A DNA stretch of 64,000 nt, from positions 1 to 64,000 of the forward strand of contig CAWIIX010000025.1 of the NCBI GenBank assembly GCA_963836195.1, read 5' to 3'. A program made the translations under genes and the position numbers. Shown here one piece after another: positions 8,449-18,402 of this stretch. The first letter of the stretch is position 1. Every line of letters starts with the position of its first letter. The stretch comes from Trebonia sp963836195 (GTDB lineage Bacteria; Actinomycetota; Actinomycetes; Streptosporangiales; Streptosporangiaceae). The notes under the pieces were generated by a model, which saw only the letters and a list, made by a program, of their open reading frames with translations, ran no database searches and was not told the origin of the DNA.

Positions 8449-9706
8449 GGGAATCGGTCCTCGTGCCCAGGGCGGCGAGGACCATCTGGGCCGCCTCGGC
8501 GTCGATGTCGGACGGCACCGGGTGGACGGCGGCGGGCAGCCGCTGCGACTGCCGGGCGAGCCGGGCCAGCGTCAGCGCCTCGATGCCGAACGCCAGGTCC
8601 ATCACCTCGGGCGGGTGGCCGTTGGCGGCGACCAGGTTGACCACGCGCCCCTCGGCCAGCAGGAGCAGGCGGCGGCCGTCGGCGAGCTCGTAGGCGTCGG
8701 CGTGCGGGCGGACATCGGACTGCACCCCGACCGCCAGGGCGGCCAGGGCCCGCACGTCGATCTCGACGTCGAAGTGGCCCGCGTTGGCGAGGATGGCGCC
8801 GTCCCGCATCATCGCCAGGTGCTGGCCCGTAATCACGTCGGCGGAGCCGGTCGCGGTGATGAACACCTCGCCGATCGGGGCCGCGTCGGCCAGCGGCAGC
8901 ACCAGGAAGCCGCGCAGCACCGCGTCGAGCGCCCGCACCGGGTCAACCTCGGTGATCACCACCCGCGCGCCGAGGGCGCGGGCGGACTCGGCGATGCCGA
9001 CCCCGCAGGCGCCGAACCCGGCCACCACCACGGTCTTGCCCGCCAGCAGGATCCCGCTGGCGCGCAGCAGCCCGTCGATGACCGACTGGGCGGTGCCGTG
9101 CCGGTTGTCCACCAGCCGGGTGACGGGCGTGTCGCTGGCCGCGATGACCGGGAACGCGAGCGTGCCGTCAGCCGCCATCCGGCGCAGCCGGAGCACGCCG
9201 GTCGTCGTCCCCTCGCACCCCCCGCGCACCCGGTCGAGCGTCGCCGGCAGCGCTCGCGTGTGCAGGGTGGAGACCAGGTCACCGCCGTCGTCGAGGACCA
9301 GATCGGGTCCGTCAACGTCGCCCGCGCCGCCGATTCCGTCGGCGCCGAGCGCGAGCGCGATGTGCTCGTAGTACGTGTCCCGGTCCACCCCCGCCCGGGC
9401 GAACACCTCCACCCCGTCGCCGGCCCCGAGCGCGGCGGCGATGTCGTCCTGGGTGGAGAGCGGGTTGGACGCCGCCAGCCGGACCAGCGCGCCACCGGAC
9501 CGCAGCGCCCGCACCAGCACCGCCGTCTCCGCCGTCACGTGCAGGCAGGCGGCGATGACCATGCCGTCGAACGGGCGCTCGGCCCGGAACCGCTTAGCCA
9601 GCGCCGACAGCAGCGGCATGGACCGTTCGGCATAGCTGATGCGGCCGTCCCCGAGCTCCGCGAGCCCGGGGACGGACCGATACCGGCGCGATGCGTCGGT
9701 GGTCAT
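8399..9706 (-). CDS. Adenosylhomocysteinase-like paralog with altered active-site residues
   Basis: The protein has 435 residues from the ATG at 9706 (MTTDASRRYRSV) and lies 32 bases downstream of the true ahcY. It has the whole SAH-hydrolase fold: substrate-domain motif AACLHVTAETAVL, LDDGGDL, Rossmann motif VVVAGFGACGVG, ANAGHFDVEID, and a C-terminal EGRVVNLVAANGHPPEVMD. It resembles the short archaeal/Thermotoga type. Alignment to the canonical enzyme shows changes at key positions. EETTTG reads EGTTTG (the Glu156 equivalent becomes Gly). NDSVTKSKFDN reads SDTPVTRLVDN (Asn181 to Ser, Lys186 to Thr). The His55, Asp131, Asp190 and His301 equivalents remain. Altered substrate, altered chemistry or loss of activity are all possible. 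Confidence 0.85.
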   Translation of the reverse strand: MTTDASRRYRSVPGLAELGDGRISYAERSMPLLSALAKRFRAERPFDGMVIAACLHVTAETAVLVRALRSGGALVRLAASNPLSTQDDIAAALGAGDGVEVFARAGVDRDTYYEHIALALGADGIGGAGDVDGPDLVLDDGGDLVSTLHTRALPATLDRVRGGCEGTTTGVLRLRRMAADGTLAFPVIAASDTPVTRLVDNRHGTAQSVIDGLLRASGILLAGKTVVVAGFGACGVGIAESARALGARVVITEVDPVRALDAVLRGFLVLPLADAAPIGEVFITATGSADVITGQHLAMMRDGAILANAGHFDVEIDVRALAALAVGVQSDVRPHADAYELADGRRLLLLAEGRVVNLVAANGHPPEVMDLAFGIEALTLARLARQSQRLPAAVHPVPSDIDAEAAQMVLAALGTRTDSLTPAQRSYLASWRTGS

Positions 9707-9738
9707 CTGCTCATTCGCTGACGAGAACCCGGAAGTTC

Positions 9739-11178
<1,440 letters not shown>

Positions 11179-11278
11179 GCGCGTGACTCCTCCATTGACG
11201 TGTGGGGTGGCCGGCGTGCGGCAACGGACACGACGCTACGCGATCCCGGGACCCGGCCGCACGCAAGGGGTGGGTTTT

Positions 11279-11307
11279 TTGACAAATAAATGTTAGATTC
11301 AGTGTCA
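11279..11307. promoter_or_regulatory. Possible operator/promoter between ahcY and the MerR-type gene
   Basis: This short AT-rich island has a TTGACA hexamer at 11279-11284. It also has symmetric half-sites TGACA (11280-11284) and TGTCA (11303-11307), the second touching the ATG of the regulator. A partial TGTTA lies between them. It may be an autoregulatory site. No well-spaced -10 was found on the plus strand. Confidence 0.3.
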
Positions 11308-11660
11308 TGCGGATCACGGAGGCCGCCGCGCGGCTCGGTCTGTCCCCCCGGATGCTCCGCTACCGGGAGGATCTCGGGCTGCTGCCGCCGCTCCGGGACC
11401 GGCCGACCGGCCGCGGCCAGGCGCACCGGCAATTCACCGACGAGGACATGGCCGCGATCATCACAGCCCTGCGCATCGAGCAACAGTACGACATCACCCC
11501 GGCCGCGCTGGCGTTCGGGCTCCGAGTGCTCACCGACCCGGCCGCGCGGGCCGCCGTGGCCGACCTCGGACGCCGCACCGGCCATGTGCCGACCGGGCCG
11601 GGCGCGGGCCGCGCGCTTGACTTCGAGAAGGAGCGCGCGCTGCGCGCCCTGGGAACCTAG
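11307..11660 (+). CDS. MerR-family transcriptional regulator
   Basis: This is a 117-residue regulator. The N-terminal winged helix ITEAAARLGLSPRMLRYREDLGLLPP is a clear MerR DNA-binding motif, followed by GQAHRQFTDEDMAAI and a helical segment. The effector domain is very short and has no cysteine, so it is not a metal or redox sensor of the classic type. It is divergent from ahcY and overlaps the stop of the convergent CDF transporter by 4 bases. Confidence 0.85.
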   Translation: MRITEAAARLGLSPRMLRYREDLGLLPPLRDRPTGRGQAHRQFTDEDMAAIITALRIEQQYDITPAALAFGLRVLTDPAARAAVADLGRRTGHVPTGPGAGRALDFEKERALRALGT

Positions 11661-12634
11661 CCCGAGCGGCGGCGGGGCAGCCGCGGACGGCGTCTGGTGC
11701 GCTGCACGACGGCGATCGACGGGTCGGTCAGGTCCTCCTGGCCCGGGCGGTAAATGTCCGGCTCCAGGTAGATCGTGTCCGCGATCGGCACGGCCGCCCG
11801 AATCCGCTGCTCGGTCGCGTCGATGCCCGCCGCCAGGCTGGCCGCGGTCAGCTCGGCGGCGACCCCGATCTTGCCCGCCACCAGCAGCGACTCCGGTCCG
11901 ATGTGCGACGTCCGGAGGTGGATGAGGCGGTACTGCTCGGGACCGCTTTCCACCGCGACGACGATCCGCGCGGTCACCTCCTCCGAGGCCGATTCGCCGA
12001 TGAGCAGGCTCTTGGTCTCGTACCCGACGATGAACGCGGCGCAGGCGAGCAGCAGGCCGATGCCGACCGACCCCACTCCGTCCCACTGCTCGTGCCCGGT
12101 CAGCTGAGAGAGCAGGACGCCGAGGAACGCGAAGAGCAGCCCGAGCAGAGCCGCGGTGTCCTCGAGGAGCACGACCGGCAACTCGGGGATCTTGGTCAGG
12201 TGGACGAACTGCCCCCAGTTGTGCCCGCCCCGATGCTCGTTCGACTCGCGGATCCCGGTGCGCAGCGAGAAGCCCTCCAGGATGGCCGACACGCCCAGCA
12301 CGGCGTAGGCGATCACCGCGTTGTCGAGCTGGCCGGGGCTGATGATCTTGTGGATGCCGTCGTAGAGCGAGAACGCCGCCCCGACGGTGAACAGCATTAC
12401 CGCCACCACGAAGGCGTAGAAGTACCTTTCCCGGCCGAACCCGAACGGGTGCTCGGCCGTGCGGGCCCGTTGCGACCGGCCGCCGCCAATCAGCAGCAGC
12501 ACTTCGTTCCCGGTATCGGCGACCGAGTGGATGGCCTCGGCGAGCAGCGACGCCGACCCAGTCAGGAAGAACGCGGCGAACTTGGCGACCGCGATGGCCA
12601 GGTTGGCCGCGAGCGCGGCGATGACTGACTTCAC
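11657..12634 (-). CDS. Cation diffusion facilitator family transporter
   Basis: This 325-residue inner-membrane metal/proton antiporter probably exports Zn2+ or a similar divalent ion. The membrane part begins VIAALAANLAIAVAKFAAFFLTGSASLLAEAIHS with the HSVAD metal site in segment 2. It continues with the HPFGFGRERYFYAF loop and the segment GLLLACAAFIVGYETKSLLIGESA, typical of the SLC30A9-like branch. A cytoplasmic domain follows (about 205-300, VESGPEQYRLIHLRTSHIGP). The GTG start overlaps the upstream stop as GTGA, implying translational coupling with the isomerase gene. Confidence 0.92.
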   Translation of the reverse strand: MKSVIAALAANLAIAVAKFAAFFLTGSASLLAEAIHSVADTGNEVLLLIGGGRSQRARTAEHPFGFGRERYFYAFVVAVMLFTVGAAFSLYDGIHKIISPGQLDNAVIAYAVLGVSAILEGFSLRTGIRESNEHRGGHNWGQFVHLTKIPELPVVLLEDTAALLGLLFAFLGVLLSQLTGHEQWDGVGSVGIGLLLACAAFIVGYETKSLLIGESASEEVTARIVVAVESGPEQYRLIHLRTSHIGPESLLVAGKIGVAAELTAASLAAGIDATEQRIRAAVPIADTIYLEPDIYRPGQEDLTDPSIAVVQRTRRRPRLPRRRSG

Positions 12635-13890
12635 TCGCGCCCGGTCAGGTCTCGCAGATCCTTGATCGCCGCGATTGCCAGCGGGTCGATCCCGCTGGCG
12701 ATCCCGAGGTATACCGAGGCGTAGTCGATCAACTGCACCATCCCGGCCAGCCGCCGCAGCGGACCGCCTCCCTCCATCGCGATCTCGGACACGTCGATGC
12801 CCCGCGCCTGTGCCAGCGACGCGGCCGCGATCCTGGTCCGCTCCACGACCGGATGCTCGCCCGCCTGGTCGGCCAGCAGCACCAGCCGCAGCTGCGCCTC
12901 GTCCATGGGCGGCCCGTCGAGGCCGAGCTCGTCGTCGCCCGCGTCGGAGAGCGAATCGAATTCGCCGTCTTCGAATCGGTCCTCGGATAGTCCCCCGAGC
13001 CGCCCGAAGTCCTCGGCGGCGGGGAAGGTCGGCTCGGGCGGCGGCGCGTAGGGACCGTCGAACGCGGCCACCTGATCGTGCCCGGCGGCCGGCAGCACGC
13101 CGGTGATCGCCGGGTACTTGGCGTTCGCGGCGAGTTGGGAGGCGAAGCGGCGCGCGGCCGCCGCCGCGAGCTCCGACCCGCCCCAGATCATCGGGAGCCG
13201 CCCGATCAGGTCAAGCGCCAGCGATTTGGCCGGGTTGACGAACGACTCGCTGGACGGGCGGCACTGGTGCGACACGTCCTCCATGACGGCCGCCGCCGCC
13301 TCGTAGTCCGCCTCGTCGATGCGCGCCACGCCAAGCCTGGCCGCGGCCACCAGCAGCGGCACGGTCAGCGCCCACGCCATCGCGCGGGCCGGCCCGACCG
13401 TGGTCACCGGGATGAACGTTCCCCGTGCGCGCGCGGCCAGCTCCTGCAGCGGCGAGCCCGGGGCGCCCACCCCGACCAGGCCGCAGCCGCGCCGCGCGGC
13501 CTCGCCCGCCAGCGCGATCGCCTCGGCCGTGTGCCCGGAACGGGACACCGCGATCACCAGATCGGTGGCGCCGATCCAGCCGGGCAGCTGGTACCCGGTC
13601 ACGCCGGTCACCTGGACCGGCGTACCGGCCCCGCAGATGGCCGCGAGCGCGTCACCCGCGAACACCGCGCCGCCGGCCCCGCCCGACCCGGCGACCACGA
13701 TCGCGCGGGGCCGCGCGTCCGGGCTGAGCTGGGACAGATCGGTCTCGGCGCACGCGCCCAGCGCGGTCCGGACCTGCGCGGCGGACGAGGCGACCTGCCT
13801 GAGCATGCCGCCCGGGTCGCCCGACTCGATGAGCTCGGCGTCGTCGAGGCGGAGGGCGGCCAGCGCCACCCCACCCTGCGGCGTATTCAC
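12631..13890 (-). CDS. SIS-domain sugar-phosphate isomerase (PGI/PMI type)
   Basis: I set the start at GTG 13890, whose GTGA overlaps the Trm112 stop; this gives 419 residues. The first SIS domain has the phosphosugar loop VAGSGGAGGAVFAG and the Ser/Thr loop IAVSRSGHTAEA. The C-terminal part matches bifunctional phosphoglucose/phosphomannose isomerases (FASQLAANAKYPAITG, YLGIASGIDPLAIAAIKDL). An acidic insert of about 50 residues (EDFGRLGGLSEDRFEDGEFD) sits between the halves. With phosphomannomutase two genes upstream, it probably supplies mannose-6-phosphate for GDP-mannose. Confidence 0.85.
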   Translation of the reverse strand: MNTPQGGVALAALRLDDAELIESGDPGGMLRQVASSAAQVRTALGACAETDLSQLSPDARPRAIVVAGSGGAGGAVFAGDALAAICGAGTPVQVTGVTGYQLPGWIGATDLVIAVSRSGHTAEAIALAGEAARRGCGLVGVGAPGSPLQELAARARGTFIPVTTVGPARAMAWALTVPLLVAAARLGVARIDEADYEAAAAVMEDVSHQCRPSSESFVNPAKSLALDLIGRLPMIWGGSELAAAAARRFASQLAANAKYPAITGVLPAAGHDQVAAFDGPYAPPPEPTFPAAEDFGRLGGLSEDRFEDGEFDSLSDAGDDELGLDGPPMDEAQLRLVLLADQAGEHPVVERTRIAAASLAQARGIDVSEIAMEGGGPLRRLAGMVQLIDYASVYLGIASGIDPLAIAAIKDLRDLTGRE

Positions 13891-14084
13891 CCCGCGCTGC
13901 CCTCTGCCTGCGGCACCGACGTCTGCCTGGCCTCGTCCACCAGCAGCACCGGGATGCTGTCGCGGACCGGGTAGGCAAGCCCGCACCCGGTGCACACGAG
14001 CTCGCTGGCAGCCTCGTCCGCTCGCAGGTCGGCTCGGCACTTCGGGCAGACGATGAACTCCATCACCCAGTCTTCAATTTCCAT
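13887..14084 (-). CDS. Trm112-family zinc-ribbon protein
   Basis: This is a 65-residue protein with two CxxC pairs, CPKC and CTGC, and the family motif AYPVRDSIPVLL. Trm112-like proteins bind zinc and activate methyltransferases in other organisms; the bacterial partner is unknown. It starts at an ATG 16 bases downstream of manB and is translationally coupled (GTGA) to the isomerase, an order conserved in actinobacteria. Confidence 0.9.
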   Translation of the reverse strand: MEIEDWVMEFIVCPKCRADLRADEAASELVCTGCGLAYPVRDSIPVLLVDEARQTSVPQAEGSAG

Positions 14085-14100
14085 TCAGAGTCCTTCTGAG

Positions 14101-15459
14101 TCAGCGACCCGCGCCTTGGCGGATCAGCCCGAGTACCTCGTCGCGGATCGCGGCCACTTCCGCTTCGTCCGACGCTTCCACGTTGAGCCGGAGTAGCGGC
14201 TCAGTGTTGGAAGGACGGACGTTGAACCACCAGGTATCCCCGGAGACGGTGAGACCGTCGAGCTCGTCAAGGGTCACCCCGGTCCGTTCGGAGTAAACGC
14301 TTTTGATCTTCGCCGTCGCGGCGGCCTGGTCGGCGACCTCGCTGTTGATCTCGCCGCTGCTCGCGTAGCGGGAGAACTCGCTCAGGATGGCCGACAGCGG
14401 GCGGCTGTCGTGGCCGAGCGCGGCCAGCGCGTGCAGCGCCGCCAGCATCCCCGAGTCGGCGAACCAGAAGTCCCTGAAGTAGAAGTGACCCGAGTGCTCG
14501 CCGCCGAAGATGGCGTTGTGCTCGGACATCTTCGCCTTGATGTACGAGTGGCCGACCCGGGTCTTGACCGGGGTGCCGCCGTGCTCGGCCACCAGCTCGG
14601 GCACCGCCCGGGAGGTGATCAGGTTGTGGATCACCACCGCACCGGGCTCGCGGGCGAGCTCGCGGGTCGCGATCAGCGCCGCGAGCACGGACGGGGAGAC
14701 GATCTCGCCCCGCTCGTCGACGATGAAACAGCGGTCGGCGTCGCCGTCGAAGGCCAGGCCGATGTCAGCCTTGTGCTCCACCACCGCGGCCTGCAGATCG
14801 CGCAGGTTCTCGGGGTCGATCGGGTTCGCCTCGTGGTTGGGGAACGAGCCGTCCAGCTCGAAGTAGAGCGGGACGAGGGTGATCGGCAGCCCCTCGAACA
14901 CGGTCGGCACCGTGTAGCCGCCCATCCCGTTGCCCGCGTCGACGACGACCTTAAGCGGGCGGATGCCGGAGATGTCGACGAGCTTCTTGAGGAAGTCGGC
15001 GTAGCCCGGGAGCAGGTCCCGGTCCGTGGTCGTGCCCGGCTCGCCGTCGTAGGCGGGGATGCCGTGCTCGACCATGGCCTTGATCTCGGCCAGGCCGGTC
15101 TCGACGCCGACCGGCTTGGCGCCGGCCTTGCAGAGCTTGATCCCGTTGTAGCGGGCCGGGTTGTGGCTGGCGGTCACCATCGCGCCGGGCACGCCGAGCG
15201 AACCGGAGGCGTAGTACACCATGTCGGTGGAGCCGAGCCCGCCCCGGATGACGTCCGCGCCCTGGGACGTCGCGCCGCGGCCGATCGCGTCGGCCAGCGG
15301 CCCGCTGCTTGCGCGCATGTCGTGCAGCGTGACGATCGTCTTCGCCGCGGTCAGCCGGACAAAAGCCGCGCCGACGGCCTCGGCCACGCTCTCGTCAAGC
15401 TCGTCAGGTACGACACCCCTGACGTCATAAGCCTTGAAGATCTTGTCAAGGTCGCTCAC
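14101..15459 (-). CDS. manB: Phosphomannomutase/phosphoglucomutase
   Basis: This enzyme interconverts mannose-6-phosphate and mannose-1-phosphate, feeding GDP-mannose and glycan synthesis. The 452-residue protein has the alpha-D-phosphohexomutase layout. The phosphoserine loop is TASHNPARYNG with catalytic Ser98, the Mg-binding loop is FDGDADRCF, the sugar-binding loop is GGEHSGH, and the C-terminal phosphate-binding loop is VRPSNTEPLLRLN. It starts at GTG 15459. Its neighbours (isomerase, Trm112) support a mannose pathway. Confidence 0.95.
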   Translation of the reverse strand: MSDLDKIFKAYDVRGVVPDELDESVAEAVGAAFVRLTAAKTIVTLHDMRASSGPLADAIGRGATSQGADVIRGGLGSTDMVYYASGSLGVPGAMVTASHNPARYNGIKLCKAGAKPVGVETGLAEIKAMVEHGIPAYDGEPGTTTDRDLLPGYADFLKKLVDISGIRPLKVVVDAGNGMGGYTVPTVFEGLPITLVPLYFELDGSFPNHEANPIDPENLRDLQAAVVEHKADIGLAFDGDADRCFIVDERGEIVSPSVLAALIATRELAREPGAVVIHNLITSRAVPELVAEHGGTPVKTRVGHSYIKAKMSEHNAIFGGEHSGHFYFRDFWFADSGMLAALHALAALGHDSRPLSAILSEFSRYASSGEINSEVADQAAATAKIKSVYSERTGVTLDELDGLTVSGDTWWFNVRPSNTEPLLRLNVEASDEAEVAAIRDEVLGLIRQGAGR

Positions 15460-15584
15460 GTTAAGTCCCGTCTTCTGACTGATCCCGTGTACAGACTCTT
15501 CCCAGGACCAAACCTATCGGTCGGCGAAGGTAATTACCCCCAGGGGACGGCCCTCGGGGGCCCGGGTCAGCGATCGACGGGAAG

Positions 15585-16022
15585 CTACGCCTCGGGGGCC
15601 GGAGACGGGGCGGACCTCAGCACCCGCAGGTGGCCGCGGCGGCCGACCTCGACCCCCTGGCCGACCGGCTCGGAGACGGCCGGACGCGGCTGCGGGGCCG
15701 GACGGGCCTGGCCCCCCGGCCGGGGCTGGGCGGCCGCCCTGGACGCCGCCGGCGCCCCGCGCGACCCGACCTCGCGCACGACGTTCGCAAGCGCCTCGAG
15801 ATCGTCGGCCCGCTCCTGGGCCGGGTCGGGCGGCAGCCGGACCACGTCCCAGCCGCGCGGCACCACCAGTCGCCCGGCGTGCATCTCGCACAGGTCCCAG
15901 GAGTGCGGGTCGACAGAGACCGCAAGCGGCCCCAGCACTGCGGTCGAGTCCCTGTACACGTACGTGAGCGTGTAAACGGGAGGCTTCTTGCACGCGGTAC
16001 GCGAGCAGCAACGGGTATTCAC
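15585..16022 (-). CDS. DUF3499 family protein
   Basis: This 145-residue actinobacterial protein of unknown function starts at GTG. The conserved first 80 residues carry CCSRTACKKPPVYTLTYVYRD, STAVLGPLA and SWDLCEMHAGRLVVPRGWDV. The cysteines and His (C-x4-C, CEMH) suggest a small zinc site. The C-terminal 60 residues are Pro/Arg/Ala-rich and probably disordered. It sits between manB and the divergent metallopeptidase-like gene, as in Streptomyces. Confidence 0.88.
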   Translation of the reverse strand: MNTRCCSRTACKKPPVYTLTYVYRDSTAVLGPLAVSVDPHSWDLCEMHAGRLVVPRGWDVVRLPPDPAQERADDLEALANVVREVGSRGAPAASRAAAQPRPGGQARPAPQPRPAVSEPVGQGVEVGRRGHLRVLRSAPSPAPEA

Positions 16023-16287
16023 CAGCCCACCTCGCTCACCAGACGGTTAACGGCACGCGGACGACGCGTGTCCGGGTGAGCGTTCGCGCAGTCCGCAGAC
16101 TGTCCGGCCGGCGCCGCCCCCCGGGTCGCCGGCAGGTTTTCGTTGTCGCTCACAACGGCTGACGGTACCTATTCGGAGCCATTTTCGCCACCACCGGGGG
16201 CGCGGTTCGCGATCGTGTCGTTTTGTCTGCCTACTGTCCGGCTGGCCAGTATCCGCTAGGCGCTCGCCGGGGATACTCTCAGTTACT

Positions 16288-16773
16288 GTGAGCAGCGGTG
16301 AGAACGGCGCTATCGAGCCCGCCAAGTCCCCTCGGATCCGACGGCGCGACCGGCACGGACGGGGCCTGCGGGGCCGCCTGGTCCCCCCGGCGGTGCCGCT
16401 CTACCGCACCAGGTCACAGCAGTTCGACGACATGGTGCTCGACGCCGTGGCCCGCCTTGAGGGGCGCTGGGAGGCCGAGCTGGCGGGGGTTGAGTTCGCC
16501 GTCCAGGAGGTGCCGGAGGCCGACGAGCTCACCGACGACAGCGTCCCGCTCCCGCTGGCGCGGACCGTGCCCGGGTCGCCGGAGTCCCGTAACCCGGCCC
16601 GGCCGGCCACGCCCGCCCGCATCATCGTCTACCGTCGCCCGCTGCTGGCCCGGGCGGATAACGACGGCGAGCTCAGCGATCTGGTGTTCGACATCGTGGT
16701 CGAGGAGTTCGCCGACTTCCTCGGCCTTGAGCCCGACTCGGTTGACCCTGGTTACCGGGGCGGCCTCGACTGA
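16288..16773 (+). CDS. Metallopeptidase-family (zincin-like) protein without HExxH
   Basis: The protein has 161 residues from GTG 16288. A basic N-terminus leads to the domain starting RSQQFDDMVLDAVARLEGRWEAEL, which fits the Zincin_1 (DUF1025) family. In proteobacterial members this family has HExxHxxG. Here the equivalent helix reads LVFDIVVEEFADFLGLEPD, so all zinc-binding His residues are missing, as I recall is usual for actinobacterial members. It is therefore unlikely to be an active metalloprotease. Its 3' end meets the convergent DUF5719 gene. Confidence 0.75.
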   Translation: MSSGENGAIEPAKSPRIRRRDRHGRGLRGRLVPPAVPLYRTRSQQFDDMVLDAVARLEGRWEAELAGVEFAVQEVPEADELTDDSVPLPLARTVPGSPESRNPARPATPARIIVYRRPLLARADNDGELSDLVFDIVVEEFADFLGLEPDSVDPGYRGGLD

Positions 16774-18402
16774 CCGGCAGGCCCCCCGCCGGCTGGCGCC
16801 CCGCCGGCCGGCTGAGGGAAGAACGGCGGTGTAGGAGTTCTGGACCGGCGGCAGGGTGATCTGAGTGAGTGCGCTCTGCACCGGCAGCAGCGAGGTGACC
16901 TCGGCCGAGAGGCCTCCGCTGCCCGAGGTCACCACCCGGGTGGCGTAGAGCGGGCCCGACCCTGAGCTCGGCGTGAGCACGATCGCGAACGACTGCCGAC
17001 CGGACCCGGGTGGTCGCGGCACCGCGACGGCAAGCGTGTGCCCGGCGCCGACGGTCACGTTCTGCAGGGCGAGCGGGCGAGGTAACGGTGCCGTCCGAGG
17101 CGATCACGCTGACGTTGGCCGTCGCGGCCCCCCCGGGGGCGGTGAGCAGCAGGCCGACGGTGAGACCGCGGGTGGAGGGGTTGCCCGCCACCACGCCCTG
17201 CTCGGTGACCGGGGCGGCCCCGGCGGTGAACGACCCGATCCCCGCGCCGGGCACCAGCACGCCCGCCACGATCGGCACGTTCGACGTCAACTCGAGCCCG
17301 GCCGCCGACGCCCCCAGCGAGCTGAGCGTCACCGGTGTGGTCGCGGCGGCCGAGGCCTGCACCGGGGCGCTGCCGCTGTCGAACTGGGTGTCCGCGCCGG
17401 CCGGGGTGTACGCGACGACCTTCACCTTCGCGTTGGCCGCGCCGGGCACCGTCATGAACAGCCGGGCGGAACTGCTGGCGACCGTCAGGCCGGGGATCAC
17501 CACGGTGGTGGAGGGCGCCGCGGCCTGCGGCAGCCACGCGCCGCTGCCCGCGCTGGCGCCCTCCCAGACCGAGGCGGCGATCTGGCCGGAGCTGGTCTGC
17601 ACGTGCAGGGCGACCGCCTGGGCGCCGTGCACGTAGGGCGAGACGTTCTCCGCGACGACCTGGTTCGGGGCGACGGTGATCGCGTTGGCCAGCCCGTTCT
17701 GCTGACCGGTGTCGGTCAGGATGGTCAGGTCGACGCTGGCCTCGGCGGTCCCCGAGTTCGTCAGGTACAGCCACACGTCCGGCTCGCCGGAGCCAACGAA
17801 CCACATGTCGGAGCTCGGGTGCGAGCAGCTCACCCGCCCCATGCCCGCCGAGTCGGCCTGTTCCGCCTCGAATCCGGCGGCCATCCGCCCGGTTGCCGAC
17901 ACCGACGTGGCGGCGCCGTCGCCCCCGCCCGGGGCGGCCACCGTGGTCGCCGCGCCCGGCACGGTGACGGGCGCGGGCGCTCGGCGGCCGTGGCCGTTGA
18001 GGCGCCCTTACCGGCCGGGGCGCCGCTGCCTGGCGTAGGCGTGCCGTCCGCCGTCGCCTTGCCCTTGGCCGACTTGGCGGCGGGGGGCGCGGCGGTCGCC
18101 GCGGGTGCGGCGGGTATCGAGCTCACGGTGGCGGAGCCGGCCGCGCCGCCCGCCCCCTTGGCCGTGGCCGTGCCGGCCGACGATGACGAGGCCGCCTGCG
18201 CGGGCACCGCGATCATGGAGATGTTCGCCGCGCCCTCGCCCGGCGCCGAGGGCGGGCACGAGCGCGTGACCGAGGTCACGGTGGCGGCCTGCCCGGCCGC
18301 GAGCGTGGCCCGGCTCGCGGCCGGCTTGGTGGACAGGGCGAACAGGCCGACCGCGGCGAGCGCGAGCAGCACCCCGCCGAGGAGGGCGAAGCGGCGAATC
18401 AT
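16752..18402 (-). CDS. DUF5719 family secreted protein (frameshifted)
   Basis: The ATG at 18402 (MIRRFALLGGVLLALAAVGL) starts a signal-anchor-like protein and overlaps the GT2 stop as ATGA. The Ala/Pro/Ser-rich region that follows breaks frame near 17975 (TATAAE to APVTVPGAATTV). It breaks again near 17075 (TSPAR to NVTVGAGHTLAVAVPR). The domain body, such as DVWLYLTNSGTAEASVDLTI and SSARLFMTVPGAANAKVKVVA, is beta-rich and matches DUF5719, which accompanies this glycosyltransferase in actinobacteria. The C-terminus is uncertain. One frame runs on to 16414. Another, reading PPFFPQPAGGAPAGGGPAGQ, stops at 16752 and is chosen because it avoids deep overlap with the convergent gene. Confidence 0.65.

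Noticed and set aside
11179..11278. SAH riboswitch upstream of ahcY
   Set aside because: The leader is only about 100 bases and shows no recognisable SAH-aptamer core; only an ordinary ribosome-binding site is seen.
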